From Apoda limacodes (Eukaryota; Arthropoda; Insecta; Lepidoptera; Limacodidae): DNA of 64,000 bases. A program made the translations under genes and the position numbers. The stretch's first letter is position 1; each line of letters starts with the position of its first letter. The stretch covers positions 19,088,205 through 19,152,204 of the forward strand of contig OX291558.1 of assembly GCA_946406115.1 (NCBI GenBank), in the 5' to 3' direction. Positions 10,720-21,597 of the stretch are shown piece after piece. A model generated the notes under the pieces. That model searched no databases, was not told the origin of the DNA, and saw nothing but the letters and a program-made list of their open reading frames with translations.

Positions 10720-11690
10720 TAAATAAAACTGAAAACTAAACTACTTTTGAACTATTTTATCTGACAAAAAATTATTTATATTGTAATAGGGTTTATCACA
10801 TAATATTGTATTTATTGAATTTTTAAATTTATTTTCAGTTAAGTCCTTGAGCTCTCTTGGATTATTATAAAATTTGACACAATTTATCATAAATGATTTA
10901 CTTGTTTTCGACAATCGTGTTTTTGGTAAAACAAAATTTCTCTAGACCTTGTCTTAAAACTGTGAACATCACTATTCTTTACAAATTTATTTAGGTAAGG
11001 TTTTACGCGTATACATAATATTGACTAAATATATTGACAGAGCATGGTGAGTATTTTGACTTCTTATAAAACTTGTCTTGATGATGATCTATTACTCAAA
11101 CAATAAATGGCACGCCCTGCACATTTTTGCAAGATAAAAATATTGATAGAATCAGCTGCATTACCTCATAAAAGTATGCCATATGACATAAAAGTATGCC
11201 ATATAACATAAAAGTATGCCATATGACATATAAGTATGCCATATGACATAAAAGTATGCCATATGACATAAAAATATGCCATATGACATAAGGCTGTGAA
11301 AGTAACTATAGTATATACGTGCAGTGTCAGTATCAGCTAATTCTCGGATTTTTCTGATGGCATGTACATATCGCAAAACTAAGTTTGGAAGAGAGTTCAA
11401 GAATGTGAGGGCCCCATTGAAGTTTAGTGTCCATGATAAGGCCATGAAAGTTGGTGCTACCGACTATTTTCAATATGTTACCATTAATGTTGATTTTATT
11501 ATTCAGGTTTAGGGTTTAGAACGTAGAGAAAATTAGGTATTTGGTTTTATTTGCATTTAAAACTAAATTGTTCACATTGAACCATTTAAGCATATTTTGT
11601 AAACTGTCATTTGTTTCTTTATTACCGCAACTTTTCCTGTTTACCTTGAATAAAAAGGATGTATCATGCAAGCAATGTGATGTCAGAGAA
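10720..11690 (-). pseudogene. Fossil reverse transcriptase, same family as 4575-7151
   Basis: On the minus strand, pieces read YYSYFHSLMSYGI, IRKIRELADTDTA, MLKWFNVNNLVLN and, near 11670, a degenerate ...HDTS where the catalytic FADDTS stood. The same order and wording occur in the RT at 4874-6256 (YFSYFHSLMTYDI, IKKIRQLTDVDTA, LNWFNANNLLLN). The copy is broken by several shifts and stops and is 5'-truncated. A 20-bp tandem expansion at 11167-11286 has grown out of the codons for SYGIL. The downstream part, to about 10720, covers the C-terminal region only loosely. Confidence 0.7.
11167..11286 (+). repeat. 20-bp tandem repeat, six copies
   Basis: Unit CATAAAAGTATGCCATATGA, with exact 20-bp spacing from 11167 and a partial seventh copy (CATA). 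Copies differ at no more than one or two positions. It lies within the RT fossil and derives from its own coding sequence. 20 is not a multiple of 3, so each pass shifts the frame. Confidence 0.9.
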
Positions 11691-11846
11691 TTTTTACGCC
11701 ATTCCTTTTCGTAAAGGAAGGTACGTGGTACGTATTTGCAATAAAAAAATTTGACCCCTTGTAGCTAAGTTGGTAAAGAAAGTGCCCACTGTGCGTAAGG
11801 TACCGTGTTTAATCTGCACACAGTACAACATTTTTGTAATGAATGA

Positions 11847-12681
11847 CAGTCAAAAAAATCAAACACTTGAGGTTATATTCCGTTTTCAATTAAAATATCT
11901 ATTTGAGAAGTGTAGGTATGTGAGTCTAAGTATGAGGCATGTGATACTCAAATTATTGAGCCAATTTAATTTGAAGACAAAGCGGTACCAAAGACTGACA
12001 ATCATTTCTCCTATCATCGCTAAATAAAGACACTAACTAAACCTTGTCGATAAAAAATAAATTCTTATGAAATAAAACCGTCTTTCTCAAGTTGTTGCAA
12101 TTTATTTTCACACAGCGCAGTCGAAGAAATCACTCCTCTTTGCCTTTGAACACTTCAGGACAAAGAGAAATAAATAATATCTTCCCCGGTTTCCTTGTCT
12201 CAGTGCTATACGATTTTATATAACTACACATTCGGTACGGATAGGACGACGTTGCAAAGTCACACCATTCCATTTATTTAGCTTTTGTATTTTAGTAGTA
12301 ACGCCTGTACAAAGTTATCTCTCTACAAAGCGTTTCCATTTTGAATATGGAATACGTAATGGTTTTGGCGGTTTCGGCGGGAGATATGCTACAAGCTCCT
12401 CTCAAAGCTATCGAGTTTAGCAATTTATTTCATCTTATATACAACTCTGTGGTTGAGGTAAATTAAAACTATTGTGTGTCACATATCATTTATTTATTTA
12501 GAATGTTTGCTTTTCATTAATTATTTATTTATTTTTTTATCAAAAGCTAGGCTTGTACCTATATATTATGGGTATTATATCAGATAACTGATACACATAT
12601 TAAGTCAATCTTTTCTTTATAAATATATTACATCATTAGACATGACATACTTATAGAAAACACCGAGACTCAAGTCAAACT
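11847..12681. other. Loop region between the inverted arms
   Basis: About 830 bp with no recognised coding sequence. A 40-codon frame beginning at ATG 12346 ends close to a GAGGTAAAT donor-like site, but nothing supports it as an exon. Confidence 0.35.
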
Positions 12682-12783
12682 CATTCATTACAGAAATGTT
12701 GTACTGTGTGCAGATTAAACACGGTACCTTACGCACAGTGGGCAGTCTCTTTAACAACTTAGCTAAGAGGGCGTCAAATTTTT

Positions 12784-13423
12784 GAAGTGAAAACTTCTTT
12801 AGCGGCGTTGTGCACTTTTTTTGGTATGGGTAAAAAATGATAAACTCGCGTCAGGTCACGTGTCCTGATCGTGAAAATTCCTAAGACGGATGGAGAGTAG
12901 ACAGCTGGCGCGGCGTAGGAGAGGAAGTATCCCCCTCTCTTTCTACGGCGCGGCGAAAATGTATGCCTGCGCCTGCTGTTTCGTTTAGGCGGCGCAAGGC
13001 GCTTGCGCGAATGGTCGTGTGTGTTTATGTTACAGCGTGCTACGCGCATCCATGGATGGTGACTGCTGATGGCTCGACCGTCTGTGTAGTGGCTATACTG
13101 CTGTGTATTCGTAAAATTCGTGTATATAAAGTGTTTAAAATATGGATATTGAACAAAGTGCATCTTTGTCTTTGTAAAATACGGAAACCGTAATGCCACG
13201 CCTATTATAATTTTTATTTTTAGTATTCGCGATTATGAGTAGTACAGGAAGGTTGGATATGGAATTTTAATTCTATGACAGATTACGATGTCAAAAAAGT
13301 AAATAAACAAACATTATTATTTCTTGACAATATCAAAGACATGTCTTATGACATATTTGAGTGTTAAGCGCGAATCGTGTGTAAAGGTTTTCACTTCTGC
13401 CGGCACTCCCGGAGTGCAACTCG
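12784..13423. mobile_element. 640-bp GC-rich insertion in the right arm, non-autonomous element
   Basis: Its limits are set by comparison with the uninterrupted left arm: the arm stops in a T-run at 12783 and resumes in a T-run at 13424. Near its ends are an inverted GAAGTGAAAAC (12784-12794) and GTTTTCACTTC (13387-13397), though the right one is about 26 bp short of the junction. The centre is strikingly GC-rich (12900-13080). The 141-codon minus frame (12774-13199) and the 76-codon plus frame show no domain. Probably a MITE of unknown superfamily. Confidence 0.5.
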
Positions 13424-13485
13424 TTTTTTATTGTCAATACGTACCACTTACCTTCCTTTACGAAAAGTAATAGCGAAAAGCTTTT

Positions 13486-13612
13486 CAGTCATGAAGTTCA
13501 AGTAGTGCGAGGCATATTGGTTTATTATCTGCTTATATGATCCCTTTGTTGTCTGTCTGTCCGTCAACATCCTTTTTCTCAGAAACGCATAAAGGTATCA
13601 AGTTAAAAAAAA
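13486..13612 (-). repeat. Tail of a 'GGTTCCGTACC' family repeat
   Basis: Contains 'atgatccctttgttgtctgtctgtccgtcaac' and 'tttctcagaaacgcataaaggtatcaag', which match in inverted sense the end of copies at 29600-30130 and 37590-38265. Only the terminal part is present. Confidence 0.45.
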
Positions 13613-13982
13613 AAATTTTTTATATTTTAAATTATAATATTATATATTTAATTATAATATGTATAATTATTACATAAATATATAAGAATATTTAATTTTG
13701 TTTGAAAATACAAGCGGTGACTGTTGAGTTTCTAGCCAGCTTTTCTCACCTTTACAAATAATAATATTTGACGATTTTAAAGTCTCTGAAACGGCTAATT
13801 TAAAAAACTTATATTTATTTCATTTATTTATAATTACATGTTTAGTCTCAGAATTTTGTATTTCGTTAACACGCAATTGCGCCAAGCTAATGAAAACTTT
13901 TAGCATAATACATATAAGTGAAATTAGTTATCAACTTGTTTCTACACAAATAAAACACCAGTAACTGTCGGGACTCGGGACC
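13613..13982. other. AT-rich stretch
   Basis: No feature was recognised. A poor ATAT-rich tract lies at 13618-13700. Confidence 0.4.
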
Positions 13983-14063
13983 GTAACTTGGCAGTGTAAA
14001 ACATTTAGGGAAAGTAGTAGGCAGTAACTTGGCAATGTAAAACATTTAGTCAAAGTAGGGCAT
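13983..14063 (+). repeat. 41-bp direct duplication
   Basis: 'gtaacttggca.tgtaaaacattta' occurs at 13983 and 14024 with 41-bp spacing. The second copy abuts the 3' side of the retrotransposon fossil that follows. Confidence 0.7.
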
Positions 14064-15860
14064 TAGAAGTGGTGAGTGGCCAAAAGTCTCGTGTCCTACA
14101 ACTGTTAGTGACAAGGCGCTTGGAGGGCTGCCAAAACATGTCCGGCCTGGATTAATGCACAGCCCTGGCAACAAAAGAAATCTACTCGGGCATAAAATGA
14201 GGTACTGCACTTTTAATAAATTTCTTACTCGCTTTTTCCTACAGCTTTGACCGCGCAGATTTCGGCCTTCGCCGTTGCCATTGTCTTGCAAATGATCTCG
14301 AAACTGAACATCGCTGAAGATGTCAACACCAAGGATCCCAATGCTCTTGGAGATGGAGAGGGGAGTGTTCTTGAATTGTGGGACCACAAAGAATGGGGTT
14401 TTCTTACTGGTAAATGCGCAGACTTCTGTCTTTATAGGGTTTTATCGGAACAAGTTTTCCTGTCCGCAGTCAGACACCTTACACAAAGTGGTCTCGAGTT
14501 GAAACACAAGTTCTTCAAGTTTTTCCTCCACAACGGATATTTGCACGACCCGTGTAACAAGCGTCTCCAGTACTGTCATCTGCATAGCAATGAATATTGT
14601 TGATGTCCAACATGTCATTTATATGCAGTAGACACAGAGTAGGAGACAGCACAGAGCCTTGCGGGACACCAGCATTAATGGCCGTGCTATCAGAGCAACT
14701 ATCGTCTACTACAGCTCGTATGCGTCTGCCGGACAAAAAGCTAGCCACCTATTTGCGCAAACCCTCGGGTACTCCGTACGATGGCAACTTCGATAGACGA
14801 CCCCAGTACCAGATCTTATCGAACGCCTTCGCTATGTCCAGGCTACATGCCAATACCTCCCTCTGACTCTCAATGGCTAGTGCCTATTGGTGTGTTAGAT
14901 ACACTAGAAGGTAAAAGTCATATTGAATCTTTGGGTTGATCACACACTCCATCACCTTGAAAAAGAAAGAGGTAATAGCGATTGGCCTGTAATTCGAAGG
15001 ATCTGATCTATAAGCCTGTTTTGGGCATTAGGTGCACATTTGCAGTCTTCCATGAAGACGGAAATCGCCAAGTGTGGTAAGAGAGCGTGAAGAGGCGCGT
15101 GAGTGGCACAACTCAGGAGCACACTGTTTTGCAAAGGCCAGACGTTACACCACTGCTGGTGTACCGTCTGGCCCACTCGACTTATGAACATCTAGAGAAG
15201 GCAACGCCCGCCGGATCTCCCGCTGTGTTATGGAGATTTTCGGCATGATCTTACTGCACCCAGTATAATAGGTGGAACAGCGCCTTCTTTGTTCATATAC
15301 GGGGTTGAGGAAAAAAGACTACCAAGTATATCGGCTTTCTCTTAAGCACTATGGGCCAAGTCACCACCGGTCTTTCACAGTGGTAATGACAAACGACCAG
15401 AAAGCACGACTCCCAGAGCTCGCTAGTTGCCCACCTATTTTCCCGATAAATTGGAATTTAGCTTTGCTTTTGGCAGTTGCTTTCTTACTGTACCTCGAGG
15501 CAGCGTTTAATCTGCGTTTTAACTTATAAATATTCGGATCAGCCGTGATCCAAGCCTTATACGCAGATTGCTTGAGAATTGTAGTTTCTCTCGAAGACCG
15601 ATTAAACCAAGGTCGTTTTTTGACACCGGCAGCTACTTGCGGGTTAGGAATAAAACTTCTGAGCTAGAGCAGAGCTGCCTCCACGGGTACGAAGTGTAAA
15701 ATTCACCCAATCCATCCCAGTATGCCGACTTATATTGCCACACACGAGGCATCCAGGTTGTGTGCATGATAGTTGAATGGTTGGTTGTCCGAATGGGACA
15801 GTGGTACAAGGAGCTAAGAGGCGTAGTCAGCAGAAGGTCCAGTAAGGAACTAGCTTCAAC
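14046..15860 (-). pseudogene. Fossil Jockey-type non-LTR retrotransposon (endonuclease C-terminus plus RT)
   Basis: Read from the high coordinate down: end of an APE endonuclease (ASSLLDLLLTTPL then an SDH-like TNHSTI), a linker, RT finger and palm pieces (EVLACSLDIAKAFDKIWY, VASFLSGRRIRAVV, INAGVPQGSVLSPTL, INDML, HCYADDSTGDA) and the post-palm segment (SIGILGVDIFSDVQFRDHL). The catalytic YADD is preserved. Several frameshifts and stops break it (for example a stop between the PSYGVPEGLRK and VASFLSG segments). The C-terminal SEELF domain seen in other copies is missing or unreadable, so the 3' end is probably lost. It is the same broad family as the fragments at 24165, 36838, 39480, 39931, 54437 and 63916. 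Confidence 0.75.
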
Positions 15861-15879
15861 GAAACAAATGTAAAATTGT

Positions 15880-16500
15880 TATTCCATATTACATACAGCT
15901 TTTGGTTAAGCATAAATTATCACGCTCTGATGTTTGGAATATGGACGAAACAGGAGTTACAACACCTCAAAGTAATTCCTCGCAAAGGGGACAAACAAGT
16001 TAACGCGATGACATCGATCGGGAGAGGGACGTTGGTAACAGTGGCTCTATCTTCTATAGGCTGCTTAACTTAAATGCTATAGAAAATCATCTCCCCCAAT
16101 GTTCATATACCCTAGAAAGCGATTTCAGGATCACTTCATACGGGATTCATAGTTGGTAGCGTAGGGTCTGGTAATGCCTCGGGCTGGGTGTAAGAAAAGA
16201 ATTTTCATATTTTCTTGCAACATTTTCACAGCCATTCGTCTACCGATAATAAAGCGTTGTTGATACTCAAAAGTCTCACGTAGTCGTAAATAATATTAGA
16301 TTCTGCAAGAATAACGGGATATTTTGTTAACATTTCCTCCACACTGCACGCATGAGTTGCAGCCTTTGGACCGCGCTGCATTCGACCCATCGCTCGAACA
16401 AATGCTTATTGCGCACTAACCCAGCAAAAACGATGTGCCTGAAATAATAAAAACGGCAGCAGCAGAAACGATGCAAATATGCCTATTCCTCTTCCAATCG
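15880..16500 (+). pseudogene. Fossil pogo/Tigger-type transposase
   Basis: Plus-strand pieces match the DDE domain of pogo-family (Tc1/mariner superfamily) transposases in order: KVIPRKGDKQVNAMTSIGRG, ENHLPPMFIYPRKRFQDHF, then after frame changes a GSGNASGWV segment, a HFHSHSS segment, and a region resembling the Pro-His-Cys...LQPLD motif near 16330-16400. It is broken by several stops and shifts. The first catalytic Asp (DE.G) reads as IWTKQE and appears lost. The N-terminal CENP-B-like domain is absent. Its left edge abuts the 5' end of the Jockey fossil. Confidence 0.65.
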
Positions 16501-17204
16501 TAGATACCAGAGCAACTCACCTAAATCATTAACCAGAAAAATCTGTTTCTTTTATGTTCTCTGGTGCGGATACTAGTATTGCTCGACCCAACACGAACTT
16601 TAATAATCTATTCCATCTGGATAGAATGACACTGTTTCGGATAAGACTCCAGTGAAACAAAATACTTATATCCGAGATAATAAGGTTGATTGATCTCAAG
16701 ACATTTATATTGACATTAAAAAGTTGAATACTGTTATAAGTACAAAGATTGTACTGCTGATCGATCTCAAGACATTTAATTTGATATTAAAACATTTTTA
16801 ATCTCTTCATTGCATTGTTTGTCCCTAAAACTTAACCTCTCTCTATGTGTAAACTTACCTAGGTACCTGTTACAACTTATCTCGATATTAAGAGAATTGA
16901 AACAGACTGACTTGATGTAGGAAAACCATATTTTGAAATAGTTCTAACTGCTAATTACTTATTTTATTGAGATTCATTATTAAAGGATGAAATTAGCTTT
17001 CTACTGACACAAATGATCTTTGCAAATCTAGCTCATTTAATGAAGCAGTAATGCCCTTCTCCAACTGTTTCGCTGCTGTGCCTAAATTCAAGTCATCTTT
17101 TTTTGGAACGGATTTCCGTGACAATCCTCAAACGGAATAAAAGAATCCTATTTCCTTTTCTCTCCTTGTAGCTATTGTAGAACCAAATATCAGGTCACAT
17201 TATA
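16501..17204. other. Non-coding stretch
   Basis: Possible continuation of the pogo element on the left; otherwise AT-rich. The word 'gatctcaagacattta' occurs twice (near 16693 and 16763). No gene was seen. Confidence 0.35.
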
Positions 17205-17575
17205 ATTTACTAGCTTCCACTACTAGGTTTCACCCGCAGGGTTTTAACGGCAACTCCGCAATTATAGAAAAAACGTTTTCAAGTAGCGTATGTCCTTCCC
17301 TGAGACACAAACTATCTCCATGCAAAATTAGACCGCAGTTCCACCCACCTTAAATTCGGATATCGGTGTACTATTTAAACGGCACCTCCTCAAATATAAA
17401 TAAAAACCGACTCACACTTTACGTTTTAAGTAACATATATCCTATCTCGGGACCAAAACTATTTCCATGCTAAATTTCATCTTAATCGGTACAGCGGATT
17501 CAGCGTAAAGAGGTAACAGACAGACAGACAGAAACACTTTCGCATTTTTAATATTAGTATGGATTACCTCCAGCT
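17205..17575. repeat. Common lepidopteran short interspersed repeat
   Basis: Starts near 'actagcttcc...aggtttcacccgcagg', runs through 'atatcctatctcgggaccaaaactat' and 'catcttaatcggtacagcgg', contains (CAGA)n, and ends 'tttttaatattagtatgg'. It is the inverse orientation of the copies at 1-290 and 51978-52330. A 50-bp copy of the same end lies at 27945-27997. Confidence 0.55.
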
Positions 17576-17939
17576 TTAACAGATTGCGACATTAGTATTA
17601 AAAGAACATCTGGTAACATCAGCTGATTAAAAAAATAACGAAAGTTCATTAAATACTGTACTGGAGCCAAGAATTTCTTATTGATTTTCTTTTACTAAAT
17701 GGTCTGCTAGGCGTCCGCCGCCGGAACGGAAATGAGTTTTCCCGTCAACGACCTTATTTCTTTCATACAGCCTAGGGGAAAAGCCACTATTTATAATTAA
17801 CTTGTCAGAAAATTATTTTAGTCAATTTTATAAGTAGCTTCAAGGAGTCTAGGAAATGGATTTTTAGCGTCCAATATATATTTAATAAATGAATCCTGTG
17901 TTTAAATTGAAATAGGTAACTAAAAATTTAGGTAAAAAA
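17576..17939. other. Non-coding stretch
   Basis: No feature was recognised. Confidence 0.4.
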
Positions 17940-17993
17940 ATTTACAGAACACAGCATCTTCTACAAAAGTAGGCTCTTCTAGTTTAGGGTTAA
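17940..17993 (+). repeat. Solo end of the MITE family at 18051-18328
   Basis: 'ttacagaacacagcatcttctacaaaagta' followed by 'ggttaa' parallels the right end of the neighbouring MITE ('tttacggaacacagcgtcttgtacagaagtt' ... 'ggttaact'). It is a lone terminal piece in direct orientation with that right end, 60-110 bp from the full copy. Confidence 0.6.
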
Positions 17994-18050
17994 AGCGTGT
18001 TAAGATTCTGATACAGAAATAAGTTCCACAGGCAAAGTCACAGGGCACAG

Positions 18051-18328
18051 CTAGTTAACCATAAACGCCCGCTTCTATAGAAGACGCTATGTTCCGTAAA
18101 TTACTTCCGTAAAATCCGTATTTCATGATAATTAAAAAACTTATCGATTAAGCTCGATAGAAAGTGTTTGCGATAGAAAGTGTTTGCGTTAGTTACGTAA
18201 TTTATTAATTTGCTACGCTTCCTCGCACAGCTTTGGTCAAAACGCACCTTTAGATGTTTTCACCTTTACCAATTTACGGAACACAGCGTCTTGTACAGAA
18301 GTTGGATCCTCTATTTTATGGTTAACTG
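18051..18328. mobile_element. MITE with imperfect ~50-bp terminal inverted repeats
   Basis: Left end 'agttaaccataaa...cttctatagaagacgctatgttccgtaaatt' (18053-18103) is mirrored by 18269-18326. The inside is AT-rich and holds an exact 16-bp tandem duplication, CGATAGAAAGTGTTTG at 18155-18170 and 18171-18186. No coding capacity. The superfamily was not determined; no convincing target duplication was found. Confidence 0.65.
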
Positions 18329-19332
18329 GCTGAGTTCTCATATTTTGCCTGTCAAACTTATTTATAGTCTGGTCAAGAAGTGAGTTTTCTGCGAAAAATA
18401 GTTAGAACAAATTTAAAAATATGGGGTTTGGTTTTTTGGATCCAGAATGTTATTCTGAAAAAGGGGAATTTTGGAATTTTTTTGCTATTAAATATTGCAA
18501 TTGTTATTAACAAAAAACGAAGAGAGAAAAAGGTGGTCTCCGTTTTTTAACAATTACTTCAAAAATATTAAAAAAAGCTCCATTTTGAAAAAAGATTCTA
18601 AAAGAGGAGAAAATTTCATAAGAAAAAGTCTCGACTCCCGAAATTGTAGTGCCATTATTTATAATTTTAATTTAACGTTGAAAATAGCGTTCCGCGCGGC
18701 AGTTTCAACGGTGTGACGTCGCCGCCAAACAAACTAAGCGTCAGAAAATAATTTTTTTATAATATTTATTATCAATATAAAAATTTGAATAAATTATAGT
18801 ATCATTTAGACATTTAGTGTAAGAAGCTCATAAAACAATTTTCTAGCACCAGGATTTTTTAATTTGCTGTTACTAGTTATTGATAAAACAAGTACTTTAG
18901 GTACTTGTTATATCAATAACGTGGATTAAAAATTGTCACACAAATTATTACAAAGATGTGCCTCGAAGTTTACAATATTTTATTACCCCAAAATAACGAT
19001 TTGAAGCTCTCTTTTTTTTAATTCTTTTGCTAAAAATTGATAGTAAAAAATAATTACAACAAAAAAGTTCCAATAAAACTATATAACTTCATTAGTATCA
19101 TTAAAACCGAATGCACCCTTTAAAATTTTACGTCTTACGTTTTACGTTCTACACTTATTTCCAGTTTTTCACAGTAAGTAACAAAGAGAAGCCAAGCACT
19201 GGTTGATGAGAGGCACTATTGTGACACCTTGTCTCTCTACACCAATAAAAAAGAACAAATGAATTGCGTTCCGTATAGTTAATACCAGAAAAAAGTACAC
19301 ACGAACCAACGAGCATTGTTTTAAACAAAATC
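18329..19332. other. Non-coding stretch with a hairpin
   Basis: AT-rich. A 20-bp inverted repeat with a 5-nt loop lies at 18876-18920. A GC-richer patch near 18685-18735 ('cgttccgcgcggcag') may be repeat-derived. No gene was recognised. Confidence 0.4.
18876..18920. repeat. Short hairpin, 20-bp arms, 5-nt loop
   Basis: GTTATTGATAAAACAAGTAC, loop TTTAG, then its reverse complement with one mismatch. It could be a tiny palindromic transposon end or the stem of a folded transcript. No terminator role is expected in an insect genome. Confidence 0.7.
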
Positions 19333-19512
19333 AGTGTGCTTAGTATGAGTTTTTGCGTATTTATAACTACTATCACGTTCGCGTATTCATTAAAAGTCCT
19401 ATAAGAATAAACCGTCTCAAAACGCGTCCGCTAGAGGCGCTTCTTCAATTCCATACATATATTTCGTTGACGCGAACGCGATAGTAGCGTTAAAAACTCA
19501 CACTAGGCATAC
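19333..19512. mobile_element. 180-bp MITE
   Basis: The left end ('gtgcttagtatgagttttt' then 'ctactatcacgttcgcgt') is mirrored at the right end ('cgcgaacgcgatagtag' then 'aaaaactcacactaggcat'). The arms are about 45 bp with one 6-bp indel. The centre contains 'cgtccgctagaggcgc'. From memory similar palindromic units are common in moths. No open frame of note. Confidence 0.6.
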
Positions 19513-20784
19513 AGTTCATAATTTTTTCATTTCTTCAATTGCTCAATCAGCAGATAGTCAGATCGACGACAATCCCAATTTCAATCGTACGACAATCCTT
19601 AATTATACTGTATAAAAGCTATATTAATTACAAATACTTACATTGCAATTATATTTAACTACTCAACTCTGTAATCAACTTGTTATGTAATCATTAATTT
19701 GACAACTTTTTTTGAGCAATGTAGACCTTTTCGCGCTACTACCTACTGGAATAGACGCCAGCCAAGTTGTAGGAAATTTCATTGCTGTTGAGTTTTAGCC
19801 ACCAGCAATTTCCTTTGAAAATTCATTACTGTCAAGTTTTGTTTTAAAATAGTCAGGAGCAAAAAAATTTTACTCAAAAATGCTTGTTTTGTGATCTGTA
19901 TTTTGACAACCTTTTAATTGTGAGCTGGTTTTATTTCAATGACTCACATTGTTTCAGTTAAGTACATTAAAACCCTTGGTGTGCAATGATTGCGCTGTTG
20001 GCCACGCTTTTATGGCCTCAAACTTAGCTAAGCTATGATCTCGGCCTTAAAGCTTTTTCATCGTTGCAGCCCTTGCTGTCCACGCCTTAATTCCTCGACC
20101 TTAGGTCTCGGCCTTTATTCCAGCTTGCCTATCAAGGGCTGCAATACTGACCGTATTGTAATGGCCTAGAATAGGGATGCTATACGTCTCGGTTCACCGG
20201 GTACTACCGGTATAGAACTAAAGACCCGGTCGTCCCGGTCAAATAACTAAATGCTACACAAATAATCTGTGTATTATGCATAGTTTCTCTTTTGATAATA
20301 ATTTAAATATTATATTATATAATATATAATAATAATATTTAATTTAAAAATAATAGACTGTTGCCGTTTCGATAGCAAGCACTGTTGGTTTCCCCGTTGC
20401 TCTATTGTGACGTGAAAAAATATCTTTCGGCTCAGAATGACATGTAAACAAAACTTCCTATGAACACTTTTTTTTTAATGTCCTAAAAGCAAAAAGACCT
20501 GTGAGCTGCTTAGTTTCATGTAGTTTCACCAGTGGAAAATCTATTCTAGCGGGAACTCACAATCGAGATATGTGCATAGCATATTATGTTCAACGACTTT
20601 ATGGCTCCTAAAAAAATCCATGTATCGTTGCGAATCGCGATCGGAATAAAAATAGCCTACAAATGTCCTTCCTCATTCCTCTAGCTATGAATACAGGTCC
20701 CAGGCGGACTGTATGACTTTTATCTCTAATGTTAATAAGGTTTTACGAAAATCAGCATTTGACAATTCATTTCTTTTTCTTTTT
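19513..20784. other. Non-coding stretch
   Basis: A less AT-rich segment at 19975-20235 contains several 'cggcctt' and 'ggcc' words and the inverted pair TGCAGCCCTT / AAGGGCTGCA, followed by 'cggttcaccgggtactaccgg'. It may be repeat-derived. No gene was seen. Confidence 0.35.
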
Positions 20785-20860
20785 CTGAACTGACTATGCA
20801 GTTGGCTGATGCAGCCATTACTGCTCCACTGGGCTTTCTGGCTGATTGTGTGCCGGGAAC
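20785..20860 (+). repeat. Hairpin-rich short repeat, copy 2
   Basis: 'actgactatgcagttggctg' then 'atgcagccattactgctcca' as in copies at 54170-54325 (minus) and 55445-55740, preceded by the same CT-rich lead (TTTCTTTTTCTTTTTCTG). Only the first half is present. Confidence 0.6.
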
Positions 20861-21597
20861 TTAAACCCGGAAAAAATATTTGCCGTGTTGATTATATGCG
20901 TACAATATTATAATTAATATATAATGTCAGTTTTAGCTTTTATAAAAAAATGTGAGTTTTTTTTGATATTTTCAAAAATGTCTGCCCTGACCTTGGAACC
21001 GGCCTAGCTGTCTGCTATTGTATTTTTTCAATTAAAATATTTAATACTTTTAAAATTTTAAACTTTACTTTAAATATGTCTGCTATTTTATTTTTTCAAT
21101 TAAAATATTAAATACTTTCAAAATTTTAAACTTTACTTTAAATATAGGTTTACATAAAATTTGAACACCTTTCACACTTGTGTGGCTCTATGAGAACCCA
21201 AGTTGGGACTAACGAGTTCTCATTTCGTGTACGGTAGATAAGAGAGACCAAATTAAGAAAATATAGAGTTTTATACAAAACAGTAAATCTGCCGGCCACT
21301 GGCTCTCGAGCTATATCAAATTGTAACAAATATAGCAAGTCGATCACAGAGTCACTCACACTCTCACATAAATAACACATTTATTTGTCTTTTAGTAGGT
21401 ATTATACAAGTTGACTAATATCATAGAATGAATATTAGTATACCTAAGCTACTGCACAACTGAAATCGTGTCCTTGTGTGTTACGCCATGGACTTCGAAT
21501 CCAAGGATGCGATAAAAGATCGATCTTTTATATGCATGCTTTTTATTTTTTTTTATTATAGATTGCAAATATTTGTTATACTTTGCTAGGTTGAACA
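20861..21597. other. AT-rich stretch with a local duplication
   Basis: A segment around 21009-21080 ('tgtctgctatt...tcaattaaaatat' to 'ctttaaatat') is repeated directly at about 21077-21145. No gene was recognised. Confidence 0.5.

Larger units (their letters stand above)
11698..13475. mobile_element. Fold-back element with tRNA-like arms
   Basis: Left arm 11698-11846 is closely matched in inverted orientation by 12682-12783 plus 13424-13475. Each arm contains a Pol III A-box match (TAGCTAAGTTGG at 11762-11773) and 'aaggtaccgtgtttaatctg' where a B box would fall, so the arms look tRNA- or SINE-derived. The element could be one fold-back transposon or two SINE-like copies inserted in opposite directions 0.8 kb apart. 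The right arm is split by a 640-bp insertion at 12784-13423. No target duplication was recognised at the outer ends. Confidence 0.55.

Noticed and set aside
11167..11286. CRISPR-like look of regular 20-bp repeats
   Set aside because: Units are contiguous with no unique spacers, the host is eukaryotic, and the unit derives from RT codons.
12774..13199. 141-codon minus frame and opposing 76-codon plus frame
   Set aside because: Both fall in the GC-rich 640-bp insertion; GC-rich DNA lacks stops by chance and no domain is seen.
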